DNA of 9,934 nucleotides. It comes from DATKWV01 sp035529405. GTDB lineage: Bacteria > Planctomycetota > Phycisphaerae > Sedimentisphaerales > Anaerobacaceae. The stretch is from the NCBI GenBank assembly GCA_035529405.1, contig DATKWV010000101.1, forward strand, positions 1 through 9,934. The letters run 5' to 3'. Positions 1 through 5,168 of this stretch are shown here, piece after piece. Position 1 is the stretch's first letter, and each line of letters starts with the position of its first letter. Under the pieces are notes generated by a model. It saw nothing but the letters and a program-made list of their open reading frames with translations. It made no database searches and had not been told where the DNA came from. The position numbers and the translations under genes were made by a program.

Positions 1-2
1 AT

Positions 3-194
3 TTAAAACATATTTGCAGCGGGTTGGCAGTGAAGGTTCAAAAGAGCCGGAGCCAGGGACTGAACCGTTATTATGCGAGAAAGCAAATGTGTGAACTGCT
101 GGAGAATAAATTACTTGGAAAAGAAAGCCCAGAAGCAAAAAAGATAGAAAAAATCAGGAAGCAGAAAGACAGAAGAAGGCGGAGAACCCCCTGA
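3..194 (+). CDS. Peptide chain release factor-like protein, C-terminal part (5' truncated by window edge)
   Basis: The frame is open from the first bases to TGA at 192-194 and gives 63 residues. It reads LKH, then SGLAVKVQKSRSQGLNRYYA, and ends in a basic tail (KIRKQKDRRRRR). This matches the end of the class-I release-factor (RF-1) domain of ArfB/YaeJ-like and related RF-like proteins. In that family an LKHxPTG segment is followed by an R-S-Q-x-L-N-R helix and a Lys/Arg-rich tail that binds the ribosome. The diagnostic GGQ motif should lie just upstream, outside the window. Family role: peptidyl-tRNA hydrolysis on stalled or terminating ribosomes. Which subfamily (ArfB, RF-like or PrfH-like) cannot be decided from this fragment. 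No clear terminator follows; the next 400 bp are repeat-rich. Confidence 0.8.
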   Translation, partial: LKHICSGLAVKVQKSRSQGLNRYYARKQMCELLENKLLGKESPEAKKIEKIRKQKDRRRRRTP

Positions 195-553
195 TATCCG
201 GCTTGGTTGGATAAATATTGAAGAACCAACGGGAACCCTTTTAATTTACTATTTTCTATTGACAATTTACTATTGTTTTCAAATCCGTGAAAATCTGCGT
301 TCCGCCGCCGCTAAAGCTATGTCGGATAAATAATCCGTGGTTAAATAGTATTTAGTCGTTTTTTAGACAGGAAAGACAGGATTATCAGGATATTTGTCTT
401 TATCCTGCCTTTATCCCGTTAATCCCGTCAAAAAAATAGATTCCTGCCTCCGCAGTCCACAGGACGCCTGACGGCGGTATGACAAGAAACCATCAACCCA
501 ATCCTCTTGTCGGCATCAGATGCAGTTGTGTTGCTTAATGATTCCGGCATGAC
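195..553. repeat. Gene-free, repeat-rich intergenic region with imperfect inverted repeat
   Basis: I see no credible gene here. The stretch holds A/T-rich runs (about 235-290), phrases such as AATCCGTGAAAATCTGCG (about 283-300), and a GACAGG motif repeated at 366-371 and 375-380. The second copy starts an imperfect inverted repeat: 375-392 pairs with 412-429 at 15 of 18 positions, separated by 19 bp. The arms themselves are built of smaller repeats (GGATTA, CCCGTTAATCCCG). Such texture is typical of dispersed intergenic repeats. It could form an RNA hairpin downstream of the release-factor-like gene. The rest, to 553, shows nothing I can name. Confidence 0.55.
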
Positions 554-582
554 TTGACACCGCAGGGTATTTAAGCTGTAAT
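554..582 (+). promoter_or_regulatory. Sigma-70-type promoter for plsC
   Basis: TTGACA (554-559) and TGTAAT (577-582) are separated by 17 bp. The -35 is a full consensus match and the -10 matches 5 of 6. Transcription would start near 589, giving a leader of about 27 nt to the GTG at 616. No strong SD is visible in that leader. Confidence 0.6.
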
Positions 583-615
583 ACAGCAAAATTCTTACCC
601 GGACTGCGTTTACCT

Positions 616-1266
616 GTGAAAAGTCATATAAAAACAATATGCTACTGGCTGGGATGGTGGGTGTGCAGGGTGTTTTGCATTTTATTTTTCCGCCTCCGCT
701 TCGAGGGCCTTGACAATGTCCCCCGCAAAGGGCCTGTGGTGCTGGTCAGTAACCACCAGAGTTTCCTTGACCCGTTATTCTGCGGAGTCGGCCTGAAACG
801 ACAGATTCATTTTATGGCCCGCGATACGCTTTTTACAAATCGTTTTTTCGGAGCAATTCTTTCTTCGGTAAAGGCCGTGCCGGTAAAAAGAGGACAGGCC
901 GACTTATCGGCGATAAGGAAAATCATCGCTGCGCTTAAGGCTGGGGGAAGTGCCTGCCTTTTCCCTGAGGGCACCCGTACGCCGGACGGCAGAATCGCGG
1001 ATTTTAAGCCGGGTTTCGGACTTCTGTGCAGGAAAAGCAACGCGTCAATAGTGCCTGTTTTAATTGACGGCGCATTTGAGCGCTGGCCGAAAGGCAAAAG
1101 AGTGTTTTCACCGGGCCCTGTAGCCGTCTGCTACGGTAAAGCTATAGCTTGTAAGAAACTATTCGATACAGACGACAAAGCGCTTGCAGCCACTTTGACC
1201 GATACACTCCGCAAAATGCAGAACTGCTACAGGCTCAGACAGGGAAAACAAGGCTATATCTATTGA
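616..1266 (+). CDS. plsC: 1-acyl-sn-glycerol-3-phosphate acyltransferase (PlsC)
   Basis: A 216-residue protein, typical of short bacterial LPLAT/PlsC enzymes, which acylate lysophosphatidic acid to phosphatidic acid at the inner membrane. Motif I is NHQSFLDP with the catalytic His47 and Asp52 (HX4D). Motif II is the VPVKRG segment (88-93). Motif III is FPEGTR (116-121), which binds the glycerol phosphate. Motif IV is VPVLIDGAF (146-154). An N-terminal hydrophobic segment (about 8-25, rich in Trp, Phe, Cys and Leu) is the probable membrane anchor. The start is GTG at 616: it lies just after a good promoter, and there is no in-frame ATG that keeps the N-terminal anchor. It appears monocistronic. 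The lack of an obvious SD is notable. Substrate preference (acyl-ACP or acyl-CoA) cannot be read from sequence. Confidence 0.93.
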   Translation: MKSHIKTICYWLGWWVCRVFCILFFRLRFEGLDNVPRKGPVVLVSNHQSFLDPLFCGVGLKRQIHFMARDTLFTNRFFGAILSSVKAVPVKRGQADLSAIRKIIAALKAGGSACLFPEGTRTPDGRIADFKPGFGLLCRKSNASIVPVLIDGAFERWPKGKRVFSPGPVAVCYGKAIACKKLFDTDDKALAATLTDTLRKMQNCYRLRQGKQGYIY

Positions 1267-1492
1267 TTTTGGATTCACACGTCGTTTTTGCGAGGCTCTC
1301 TGGCGGCCTCAGGCGCCCACAACTATAAGCTTGCCTTAATATATGTTAAGCCTGCTTTATGAAATATGCGGCATCAATAATAAATATTGGGGATGTTGCC
1401 GTATTTATGTAAGTGCTTTATCTAAAGGTGGTTAGGCAGGGGCGTGCAAAAACCGGGGTCGCCTGCAATATATGTGTCCTGGGGTTTGCGCA
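1267..1492. other. Intergenic region between plsC and the folC promoter
   Basis: No gene is seen. A weak, mismatched hairpin can be drawn around CTTAA-TATATG-TTAAG (about 1336-1351), but it has no T-run to make it a convincing terminator for plsC. Confidence 0.4.
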
Positions 1493-1521
1493 TTGACTTT
1501 TGGGGTTGGGCTGATTATAAT
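1493..1521 (+). promoter_or_regulatory. Strong sigma-70-type promoter immediately before folC
   Basis: TTGACT (1493-1498) and TATAAT (1516-1521) are separated by exactly 17 bp. The predicted transcription start, about 7 nt after the -10, is near 1528, only a few bases before ATG 1531. The mRNA would therefore be leaderless or nearly so. The promoter lies inside the longer reading frame opened by GTG 1444, which argues against that longer start. Confidence 0.75.
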
Positions 1522-1530
1522 AGTGATTTT

Positions 1531-2994
1531 ATGGCAAAAACAGCGAAAACAACTCGAAAGAAACAAAGCGGAACGAGTACGTCCAAACTCGCGAAGGTAA
1601 ACAGCAAAAAGCCTTTTAAGGTTTACGCGCAGGCAATTAAGTACCTGCTGGAACGCACGGACTACGAAAAGCAGACAAACCTGCGTTACAACGTTACGAC
1701 ATTCGACCTGAAGCGTATGCACAGGCTTCTGTCGCTGCTGGGTAATCCGCACAAGAAACTGTCCACGGTCCATATAGCCGGTACAAAAGGTAAAGGCTCT
1801 ACTGCAACTATGCTGGCCCGGATGCTGGAGGCAAACGGGTATATCGTGGGTTTGTACACGTCGCCGCACGTGGTGCACCTGCACGAGCGGATAGCGGTGA
1901 ATTGCGAGATGGTCAGCGAATCGCAGATGCTGGGGTTGTTGAACCGTGCTTACGGAAGCGTGGAAAAAATGGCCAGTAAAGACCCGCCGACCTTCTTCGA
2001 GATTATGACGGCACTGGCGTTCATGCACTTTACCGATATGCAGGTGGATATAGCGGTCATTGAAACAGGCCTGGGGGGCAGGCTCGACAGCACCAATGTC
2101 ATTGAGCCAAAGGTTATCGGTATAACCAGCCTGAGCATTGACCATCAGCAGCAATTAGGCAATACGCTTGCGCTGATCGCAAGGGAAAAGGCGGGCGTGT
2201 TCAAGCCGGGCATTCCCATTGTCAGCGTGCAGCAGGAAGCAGAGGCATTGCTCGTACTAAAAGCACATGCCATCGCCGTAAATGCGCCATTGAGCGTAAC
2301 CGGCAAGGATATTGATTTCTCGTATCGTTTCGAGACCTCGCGCGAGCATGGGCCGCACACAAGAATCAGTCTTATCACGCCCACCAGCAAATTTGAACAC
2401 CTGCGTGTGCCGTTGCCGGGTAAACATCAGGCAATAAACTGCAGCCTGGCACTTGCGATGCTCGATAAGCTTAAATCGAGCGGCTACCAGATAGATAACG
2501 AAAAGTCCATCGAAGGGCTCAATAAGGTTTTTTTGCCCGGACGTATGGAAATAATTTGCGACGACCCGAGAATTATTATAGATGCCGCTCATAACGCCGC
2601 GAGCATAGCTGAACTGATTCGCGCCATAGGCCAGAATATTCCATACGATTCGATGGTGGTCATATTCGGCTGCAACGTTGACAAGGACGTCAGGGGTATG
2701 CTCGAGCAGCTGCAGTACGGAGCAGACAAGGTCATCTTTACGCGAAGTAACTCAGGGAAGGCAATGTGCCCGGAGGAACTGGGGGAGACGTACCATGAGA
2801 TATGCGGCAAAATGTATCAGACCGCAGCCAGTCTGGAGCAGGCGCTGAAACTGGCAGGTAATGCGGTCGGGCGGGAGGATTTGATTTGTATTACAGGCAG
2901 CTTTTATCTCATCGGCCAGGCCAAGTCCCGTTTTATGCCTGCCTGTGTGCCGGCCGGAATCGACATACCCATACCGACCCTGTCGTGCCAGTAG
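1531..2994 (+). CDS. folC: Bifunctional folylpolyglutamate synthase / dihydrofolate synthase (FolC)
   Basis: A Mur-ligase-fold ATP-dependent enzyme that adds glutamate to dihydropteroate and to reduced folates in the cytosol. With start at 1531 (487 aa), visible signatures are the P-loop GTKGKGS (84-90), TSPH (110-113), ETGLGGRLDSTN (178-189), DHQQQLG (204-210), EKAGVFK (219-225), PGKHQ (296-300), LPGRME (335-340), DAAHN (351-355; usually DGAHN) and TGSFYLIG (455-462). The family is usually about 420-430 residues. The excess here is a Lys/Ser/Thr-rich N-terminal tail of about 30 residues and a short Pro-rich C-terminus. Start choice: the frame is open from GTG 1444, but a full promoter lies at 1493-1521, inside that extension, so ATG 1531 is preferred. 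There is no SD before it. No folate neighbours are in the window. Confidence 0.93.
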   Translation: MAKTAKTTRKKQSGTSTSKLAKVNSKKPFKVYAQAIKYLLERTDYEKQTNLRYNVTTFDLKRMHRLLSLLGNPHKKLSTVHIAGTKGKGSTATMLARMLEANGYIVGLYTSPHVVHLHERIAVNCEMVSESQMLGLLNRAYGSVEKMASKDPPTFFEIMTALAFMHFTDMQVDIAVIETGLGGRLDSTNVIEPKVIGITSLSIDHQQQLGNTLALIAREKAGVFKPGIPIVSVQQEAEALLVLKAHAIAVNAPLSVTGKDIDFSYRFETSREHGPHTRISLITPTSKFEHLRVPLPGKHQAINCSLALAMLDKLKSSGYQIDNEKSIEGLNKVFLPGRMEIICDDPRIIIDAAHNAASIAELIRAIGQNIPYDSMVVIFGCNVDKDVRGMLEQLQYGADKVIFTRSNSGKAMCPEELGETYHEICGKMYQTAASLEQALKLAGNAVGREDLICITGSFYLIGQAKSRFMPACVPAGIDIPIPTLSCQ

Positions 2995-3017
2995 TGTCGG
3001 CAATTGTCCGGCACGAC
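2982..3017 (+). terminator. Hairpin overlapping the folC stop codon, possible terminator
   Basis: GTCGTGCC (2982-2989) is perfectly complementary to GGCACGAC (3010-3017) with a 20-nt loop. An alternative, tighter hairpin pairs GTGTCGG (2994-3000) with CCGGCAC (3008-3014) through one wobble. The folC stop (2992-2994) lies in the loop. There is no following U-tract, so this may be an mRNA 3'-end stabiliser rather than an intrinsic terminator. Confidence 0.4.
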
Positions 3018-3292
3018 GATTCATTATCCTTGCCCTTGAAATTTCCGCCTGTATTACCTGTACGACCGACCATAATAATTTGCACCCAATTCTCTTGCAC
3101 CTGCGGGCAACTTGACATTTTTCCGGCCTTTCGGGAGTGCGTTGAGATTATAAGCCCTTCACAAACGGCAGATAATACTTTATTTGGTTGGAGCAAAAAA
3201 TTCTGATTTTTCCCCGTCAGCAAATCAAGGAGCAGCGAATTCGGGACGAAGTATTGGTATCGCGGTTAAGCTAATTTTGGAAGGTTAAGGCA

Positions 3293-3469
3293 ATGTCCGC
3301 TTTAGCAAAAGAATCCATAACAAAATCCGAGCTGGAAAAGCGCATTTTAAGCCTGAATGACGGCTCCCGGTTTGACTTCACCAAAGAATACCTCGAGCAC
3401 TTGAGCGCAGAACGACTCAGGCATATTTTCCTGTACGCAAAAACGATGCGGATAAAAAAGCCCACTTAG
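3293..3469 (+). CDS. Small hypothetical protein (58 aa)
   Basis: ATG 3293 to TAG 3467-3469 encodes 58 residues. GGAAGG at 3279-3284 lies 8 nt upstream and works as an SD, which is the main reason to accept this short frame. The product is charged and probably all-helical (KSELEKRILSLND, then YLEHLSAERLRHIFLYAK). It has no signal peptide, membrane segment, Cys pair or recognisable motif. The roughly 300 bp between folC and this gene hold no other gene. A hairpin follows the stop at 3488-3520 and may serve as terminator. I do not recognise the family. The regular amphipathic pattern and good SD make it more likely real than chance. Confidence 0.6.
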   Translation: MSALAKESITKSELEKRILSLNDGSRFDFTKEYLEHLSAERLRHIFLYAKTMRIKKPT

Positions 3470-3487
3470 CTATCGGCCTGCAGCAGC

Positions 3488-3547
3488 AAAGAGCCTGTTT
3501 TTGATTCGCATTGGCTCTTTCACAGGGCGCTGCCGCAACGGTGCGGC
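3488..3547. terminator. Two hairpins between convergent genes
   Basis: AAAGAGCC (3488-3495) pairs perfectly with GGCTCTTT (3513-3520) around a 17-nt loop. A second hairpin pairs GCCGCA (3532-3537) with TGCGGC (3542-3547) around a 4-nt loop. They sit between the 58-aa gene (+, stop 3469) and the EF-Tu-like gene (-, stop 3559). The first can act in both directions, because its outer A/T pairs give a short T-run on either strand. Confidence 0.55.
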
Positions 3548-3558
3548 CAGGACGGCAT

Positions 3559-3813
3559 TCAGCCGGCAGCCTTGTAAACCGAGTCGCCCTTCCTTACACG
3601 GCCGGTGACCTTGATTCCGACGGAGTCTCCCGGTTTGGCTTCGGCGACATCCACGTTGTTAATCTGCATTGAATCAATAACCATTTCCACGTCGGTAGTG
3701 TGGCCCTTAAAGTGGATTTTGTCACCCACTTTTAATGGTGCCGTCAACTCGAGGGCAGCGACCACGGGCCGGGCAAAGAAATCCGATACATGTCCAATCA
3801 TCTGTTCCTGCAT
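3559..3813 (-). CDS. Translation elongation factor-like protein (stand-alone EF-Tu domain 2-like beta-barrel)
   Basis: An 84-residue protein consisting of a single beta-barrel like EF-Tu/IF2 domain 2. Key segments are VGDKIHFKGHTTD (29-41), SMQINN (48-53), AKPGDSVGIKV (59-69) and VRKGDSVY (73-80). Such stand-alone domain-2 proteins occur widely and are annotated 'translation elongation factor-like'. Their function is not established, though binding to RNA or a translation partner is a reasonable guess. No GTPase domain is present. Start choice: AGGAGG (plus-strand 3821-3826) lies 7 nt before ATG 3813 but only 1 nt before an alternative ATG at 3819, so 3813 is preferred. The gene faces the 58-aa gene across a double hairpin. 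Confidence 0.87.
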   Translation of the reverse strand: MQEQMIGHVSDFFARPVVAALELTAPLKVGDKIHFKGHTTDVEMVIDSMQINNVDVAEAKPGDSVGIKVTGRVRKGDSVYKAAG

Positions 3814-3820
3814 TTGCATA

Positions 3821-3826
3821 CCTCCT
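3821..3826 (-). promoter_or_regulatory. Shine-Dalgarno site deciding the start of the EF-Tu-like gene
   Basis: AGGAGG read on the minus strand. The spacing is 7 nt to the ATG at 3813 and 1 nt to the ATG at 3819, so it selects 3813. Confidence 0.75.
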
Positions 3827-3845
3827 TTGCATTGACCTTTTCCGA

Positions 3846-4247
3846 TTAGGCGGTATTGTAGCTGGTGTGATTTTTCAGTGCAAGAGGCTGTTTTTGGGGA
3901 AATTTAAAATTACGCCCGGCAGGATTCTCCACAGGACAGCTTTCGGTGGAACCTGCGACCTTCGGTTTAGGAAGCTGTTCAGTACCCTCGTTATTAACGC
4001 ACAACGGCGTTTTTTGTATGCTAAGGGCAGTTTGTTTTCCGCCTGTGTCCGCATTAGTGCGTCTCGGCAGGTCATCAGGTCCAGCCGTGAGCCTGACAAA
4101 AGCTAATCGGGCATCAGTGATTCGTTCGTCAGGGTTCCCGGGTATTACCCTGTGTGGTTCTATATCATACCTGATTAACCCTGCCAGTTCTTTTAGTGTT
4201 TTCGCACCTTCACAAAACCGTTTGAATTCGCTGTTTGTTAGTGTCAT
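3846..4247 (-). CDS. Hypothetical protein spanning a tRNA-Arg fragment (133 aa)
   Basis: ATG 4247 is preceded by AGGTGA (plus-strand 4253-4258) at 5-nt spacing. A GTG at 4256 is the alternative start. A good minus-strand promoter lies at 4381-4408. The first 90 residues are hydrophilic (MTLTNSEFKRFCEGAKTLKE, then DIEPHRVIPGNPDERITDAR) and match no family I recognise. From about residue 93 the frame reads through the tRNA-Arg fragment (PKPKVAGS, a 7-residue insert, then NPAGR) and ends 24 codons later in chromosomal flank. The natural C-terminus has therefore probably been replaced. In an excised circle this frame would continue in phase into the ORF at 5876-6061. It could be an element gene truncated by integration, or a decayed gene. 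Confidence 0.45.
   Translation of the reverse strand: MTLTNSEFKRFCEGAKTLKELAGLIRYDIEPHRVIPGNPDERITDARLAFVRLTAGPDDLPRRTNADTGGKQTALSIQKTPLCVNNEGTEQLPKPKVAGSTESCPVENPAGRNFKFPQKQPLALKNHTSYNTA
3855..3883 (-). promoter_or_regulatory. Probable promoter for the EF-Tu-like gene
   Basis: On the minus strand a TTGCAC -35 (3878-3883; 3 of 6) and a TACAAT -10 (3855-3860; 5 of 6) are 17 bp apart. The start would be near 3848, giving a leader of about 35 nt. It lies inside the 3' end of the neighbouring hypothetical gene. Confidence 0.4.
3911..3973 (-). repeat. Partial copy of the tRNA-Arg(CCU) 3' half: candidate attR
   Basis: Positions 3911-3927 are identical to 6064-6080, and 3949-3973 are identical to 6081-6105, in the same orientation: 42 matching bases interrupted by one 21-bp insertion at 3928-3948. 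The copy covers the discriminator, acceptor 3' strand, T arm, variable loop and part of the anticodon arm. It then stops matching, so it cannot fold as a tRNA. The insertion begins with TCCAC, and GTGGA spans its end (3946-3950), so the interruption is itself flanked by inverted repeats. Duplication of a tRNA 3' end beside an intact tRNA is the standard footprint of integration at a tRNA gene. Confidence 0.7.
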
Positions 4248-4256
4248 GTTTTTCAC

Positions 4257-4305
4257 CTGCGCATAAAAAGACGGGCGGGGCTATGCACGCACATAGAATG
4301 CGCAG
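4257..4305 (-). promoter_or_regulatory. Structured 5' leader of the 133-aa gene
   Basis: On the minus strand CTGCGCAT (plus 4298-4305) pairs perfectly with ATGCGCAG (plus 4257-4264). Nested inside, CTATG (plus 4292-4296) pairs with CATAG (plus 4281-4285) around a 6-nt loop, leaving a C-rich bulge on the 3' side. The last bases of the outer stem overlap the SD (AGGTGA, plus 4253-4258) of the 133-aa gene, so folding could limit ribosome access. A competing pairing between CGGGG (plus about 4327-4331) and CCCCG in the bulge is possible. I cannot match it to a known riboswitch class. Confidence 0.4.
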
Positions 4306-4380
4306 TCGCTTTACAGTTGGACTCACCCCGGCCATAATTGATTGATTAAACAGGTTTGATTCTATGTTTCGCATATTCTT

Positions 4381-4408
4381 ATTATCACCATCCGTTAAAG
4401 ATTGTCAA
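4381..4408 (-). promoter_or_regulatory. Promoter reading toward the 133-aa gene
   Basis: On the minus strand TTGACA (plus 4403-4408) and GATAAT (plus 4381-4386) are 16 bp apart. The -35 is a full match and the -10 matches 5 of 6. The predicted start near 4374 leaves a leader of about 125 nt containing the hairpin at 4257-4305. Only this gene lies downstream before the EF-Tu-like gene. Confidence 0.55.
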
Positions 4409-4423
4409 TAACTATTTTCCGCA

Positions 4424-4447
4424 ACTTACTTATTGTTTTTGCTCATC
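4424..4447 (-). repeat. Spacer repeat copy 1 (left half), at the 3' end of the 105-aa gene
   Basis: Matches 4799-4820 with a 2-base length difference and one substitution. On the minus strand it carries GATGAGCAAAAACAATAAGT, which encodes the last residues (DEQKQ) and stop of the 105-aa gene. The right half of the repeat (the part around GGCAATCGTTAAAAT) is missing here, consistent with an array end. Confidence 0.6.
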
Positions 4448-4747
4448 TTTCGGCTCGTCACTTCTACTCACATTCTTTTTTTCTTTTTGTAGCTCCACAA
4501 TTCCTTTGACAACATGGCCGACCACTATACCAACGGCAAGCATCAATACCCTTATGGGCAAAGACGCTCCCATTATAGCTGCTCCCATAAAGAACAGAAA
4601 GCCAAACACACCATCCCAAGTGTATTTAAGTTGCCGTGTTTTTGTTTGGACTTCTTCGGTTGTAGTTGAATATTTACTACCGAATACTTTGATGAGAACC
4701 AATATCACGATTGTCATAACAATAGGTGCAATTATATACCATACCAT
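4430..4747 (-). CDS. Hypothetical membrane protein (105 aa, about 3 TM segments)
   Basis: ATG 4747 is preceded by an AGGGG SD-like run about 8 nt upstream. Hydrophobic segments lie at about 3-22, 46-62 and 64-84, separated by a hydrophilic loop (STTTEEVQTKTRQLKYTWD). The C-terminal 20 residues are charged and end KDEQKQ, encoded by the spacer repeat. There is no signal-peptidase site, no motif and no enzyme residues, and the family is unrecognised. It is the last gene of the small array and is followed by a half repeat. No promoter is seen directly upstream, so it may be co-transcribed with the preceding genes. Function is unknown; a membrane-acting accessory role is only a guess. Confidence 0.6.
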   Translation of the reverse strand: MVWYIIAPIVMTIVILVLIKVFGSKYSTTTEEVQTKTRQLKYTWDGVFGFLFFMGAAIMGASLPIRVLMLAVGIVVGHVVKGIVELQKEKKNVSRSDEPKDEQKQ

Positions 4748-4771
4748 CGCAGATACCCCTACAGGTTAAAC

Positions 4772-4822
4772 TCACCGCACCATTTTAACGATTGCCTATT
4801 TACTTATTGTTTGCTCATCGTC
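4772..4822 (-). repeat. Spacer repeat copy 2 (full), between the 95-aa and 105-aa genes
   Basis: The right half, 4772-4797, is a perfect 26-bp match to 5876-5901, the last codons and stop of the ORF beside the tRNA. The left half (4798-4822) matches copies 1 and 3. On the minus strand it begins in the last codons of the 95-aa gene and runs to 25 nt before the 105-aa start. Confidence 0.75.
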
Positions 4823-5102
4823 CAGTATATTTGAGAAAATCAAGAATGTTATATGCAAGGCTGATACGCTCGCGAAACAAGTTACGAAAGTATTCGTCGT
4901 CGAAACGTTTACCAGTTTTTTTCGTCAACTTACGTTCGATAAGTTCGCGTAAGGCAACCTCATCGATTGTAAAACCATGGTCTTTTTGGTATTGGTCAAC
5001 AAAAGCATACCAACGGTTCATATCGTAATCATTTTTTGTATGCCAAGTGTCAGGGCCAAGCCAAGCTTCCAGAGTTTTTTCCGTGTTCGGTTTAAGCTGC
5101 AT
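4815..5102 (-). CDS. Hypothetical soluble protein (95 aa)
   Basis: ATG 5102 has a clear AAGGAG SD 6 nt upstream. The product is hydrophilic, aromatic-rich and probably helical. It has an N-terminal segment TLEAWLGPDTWHTKNDYDMN (10-29), then RWYAFVDQYQKDHGF and a charged helix ELIERKLTKKTGKRFDDEYF. No catalytic motif, Cys pair or membrane segment is seen, and the family is unrecognised. The stop lies inside spacer repeat copy 2; repeat copy 3 is its 5' leader. Reading on the same strand as its neighbours, it sits between two membrane protein genes, so a cytosolic partner for either is conceivable. That is an inference from position only. Confidence 0.65.
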   Translation of the reverse strand: MQLKPNTEKTLEAWLGPDTWHTKNDYDMNRWYAFVDQYQKDHGFTIDEVALRELIERKLTKKTGKRFDDEYFRNLFRERISLAYNILDFLKYTGR

Positions 5103-5117
5103 TTTGTTCTCCTTGTT

Positions 5118-5158
5118 AATTTTAACGATTGCCGATTTAGTTATTGTTTCTGCTCGTC
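5118..5158 (-). repeat. Spacer repeat copy 3 (full), between the 211-aa and 95-aa genes
   Basis: Shares 5118-5133 with the right half of copies 2 and 4 (TTTTAACGATTGCC is exact in three copies), and 5134-5158 with the left half of copies 1 and 2. On the minus strand a dead frame just after the 211-aa stop reads KDEQKQ then TAA, the same end as the 105-aa gene. The spacer therefore looks like a degenerated copy of a repeated gene end. Confidence 0.7.
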
Positions 5159-5168
5159 TTTTGCAACA

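Noticed and set aside
241..280. Possible fifth copy of the island spacer repeat (TTTACTATTGTTTTC resembles TTTACTTATTGTTTGC)
   Set aside because: The match is short, AT-only and gapped, without the diagnostic TTTTAACGATTGCC block. Chance similarity is enough to explain it.
428..637. 69-aa minus-strand ORF upstream of plsC
   Set aside because: It overlaps the plsC start and promoter, has no SD, and shows no family resemblance.
1432..2154. Long minus-strand ORF (240 aa) opposite folC
   Set aside because: It is a shadow of the folC frame: His/Arg/Cys-rich, with no SD and no family resemblance.
3735..4266. Plus-strand ORFs reading CDLRFRK and EPATFGLG
   Set aside because: They are frames across the tRNA-Arg fragment and the antisense of the EF-Tu-like and 133-aa genes. 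No SD or protein-like composition was seen.
4772..5158. Canonical integron attC sites between the island genes
   Set aside because: The spacers lack a proper RYYYAAC/GTTRRRY pair and the imperfect palindrome of attC (GTTAAAA fails at the last base), and no IntI is present. Only the layout is integron-like.
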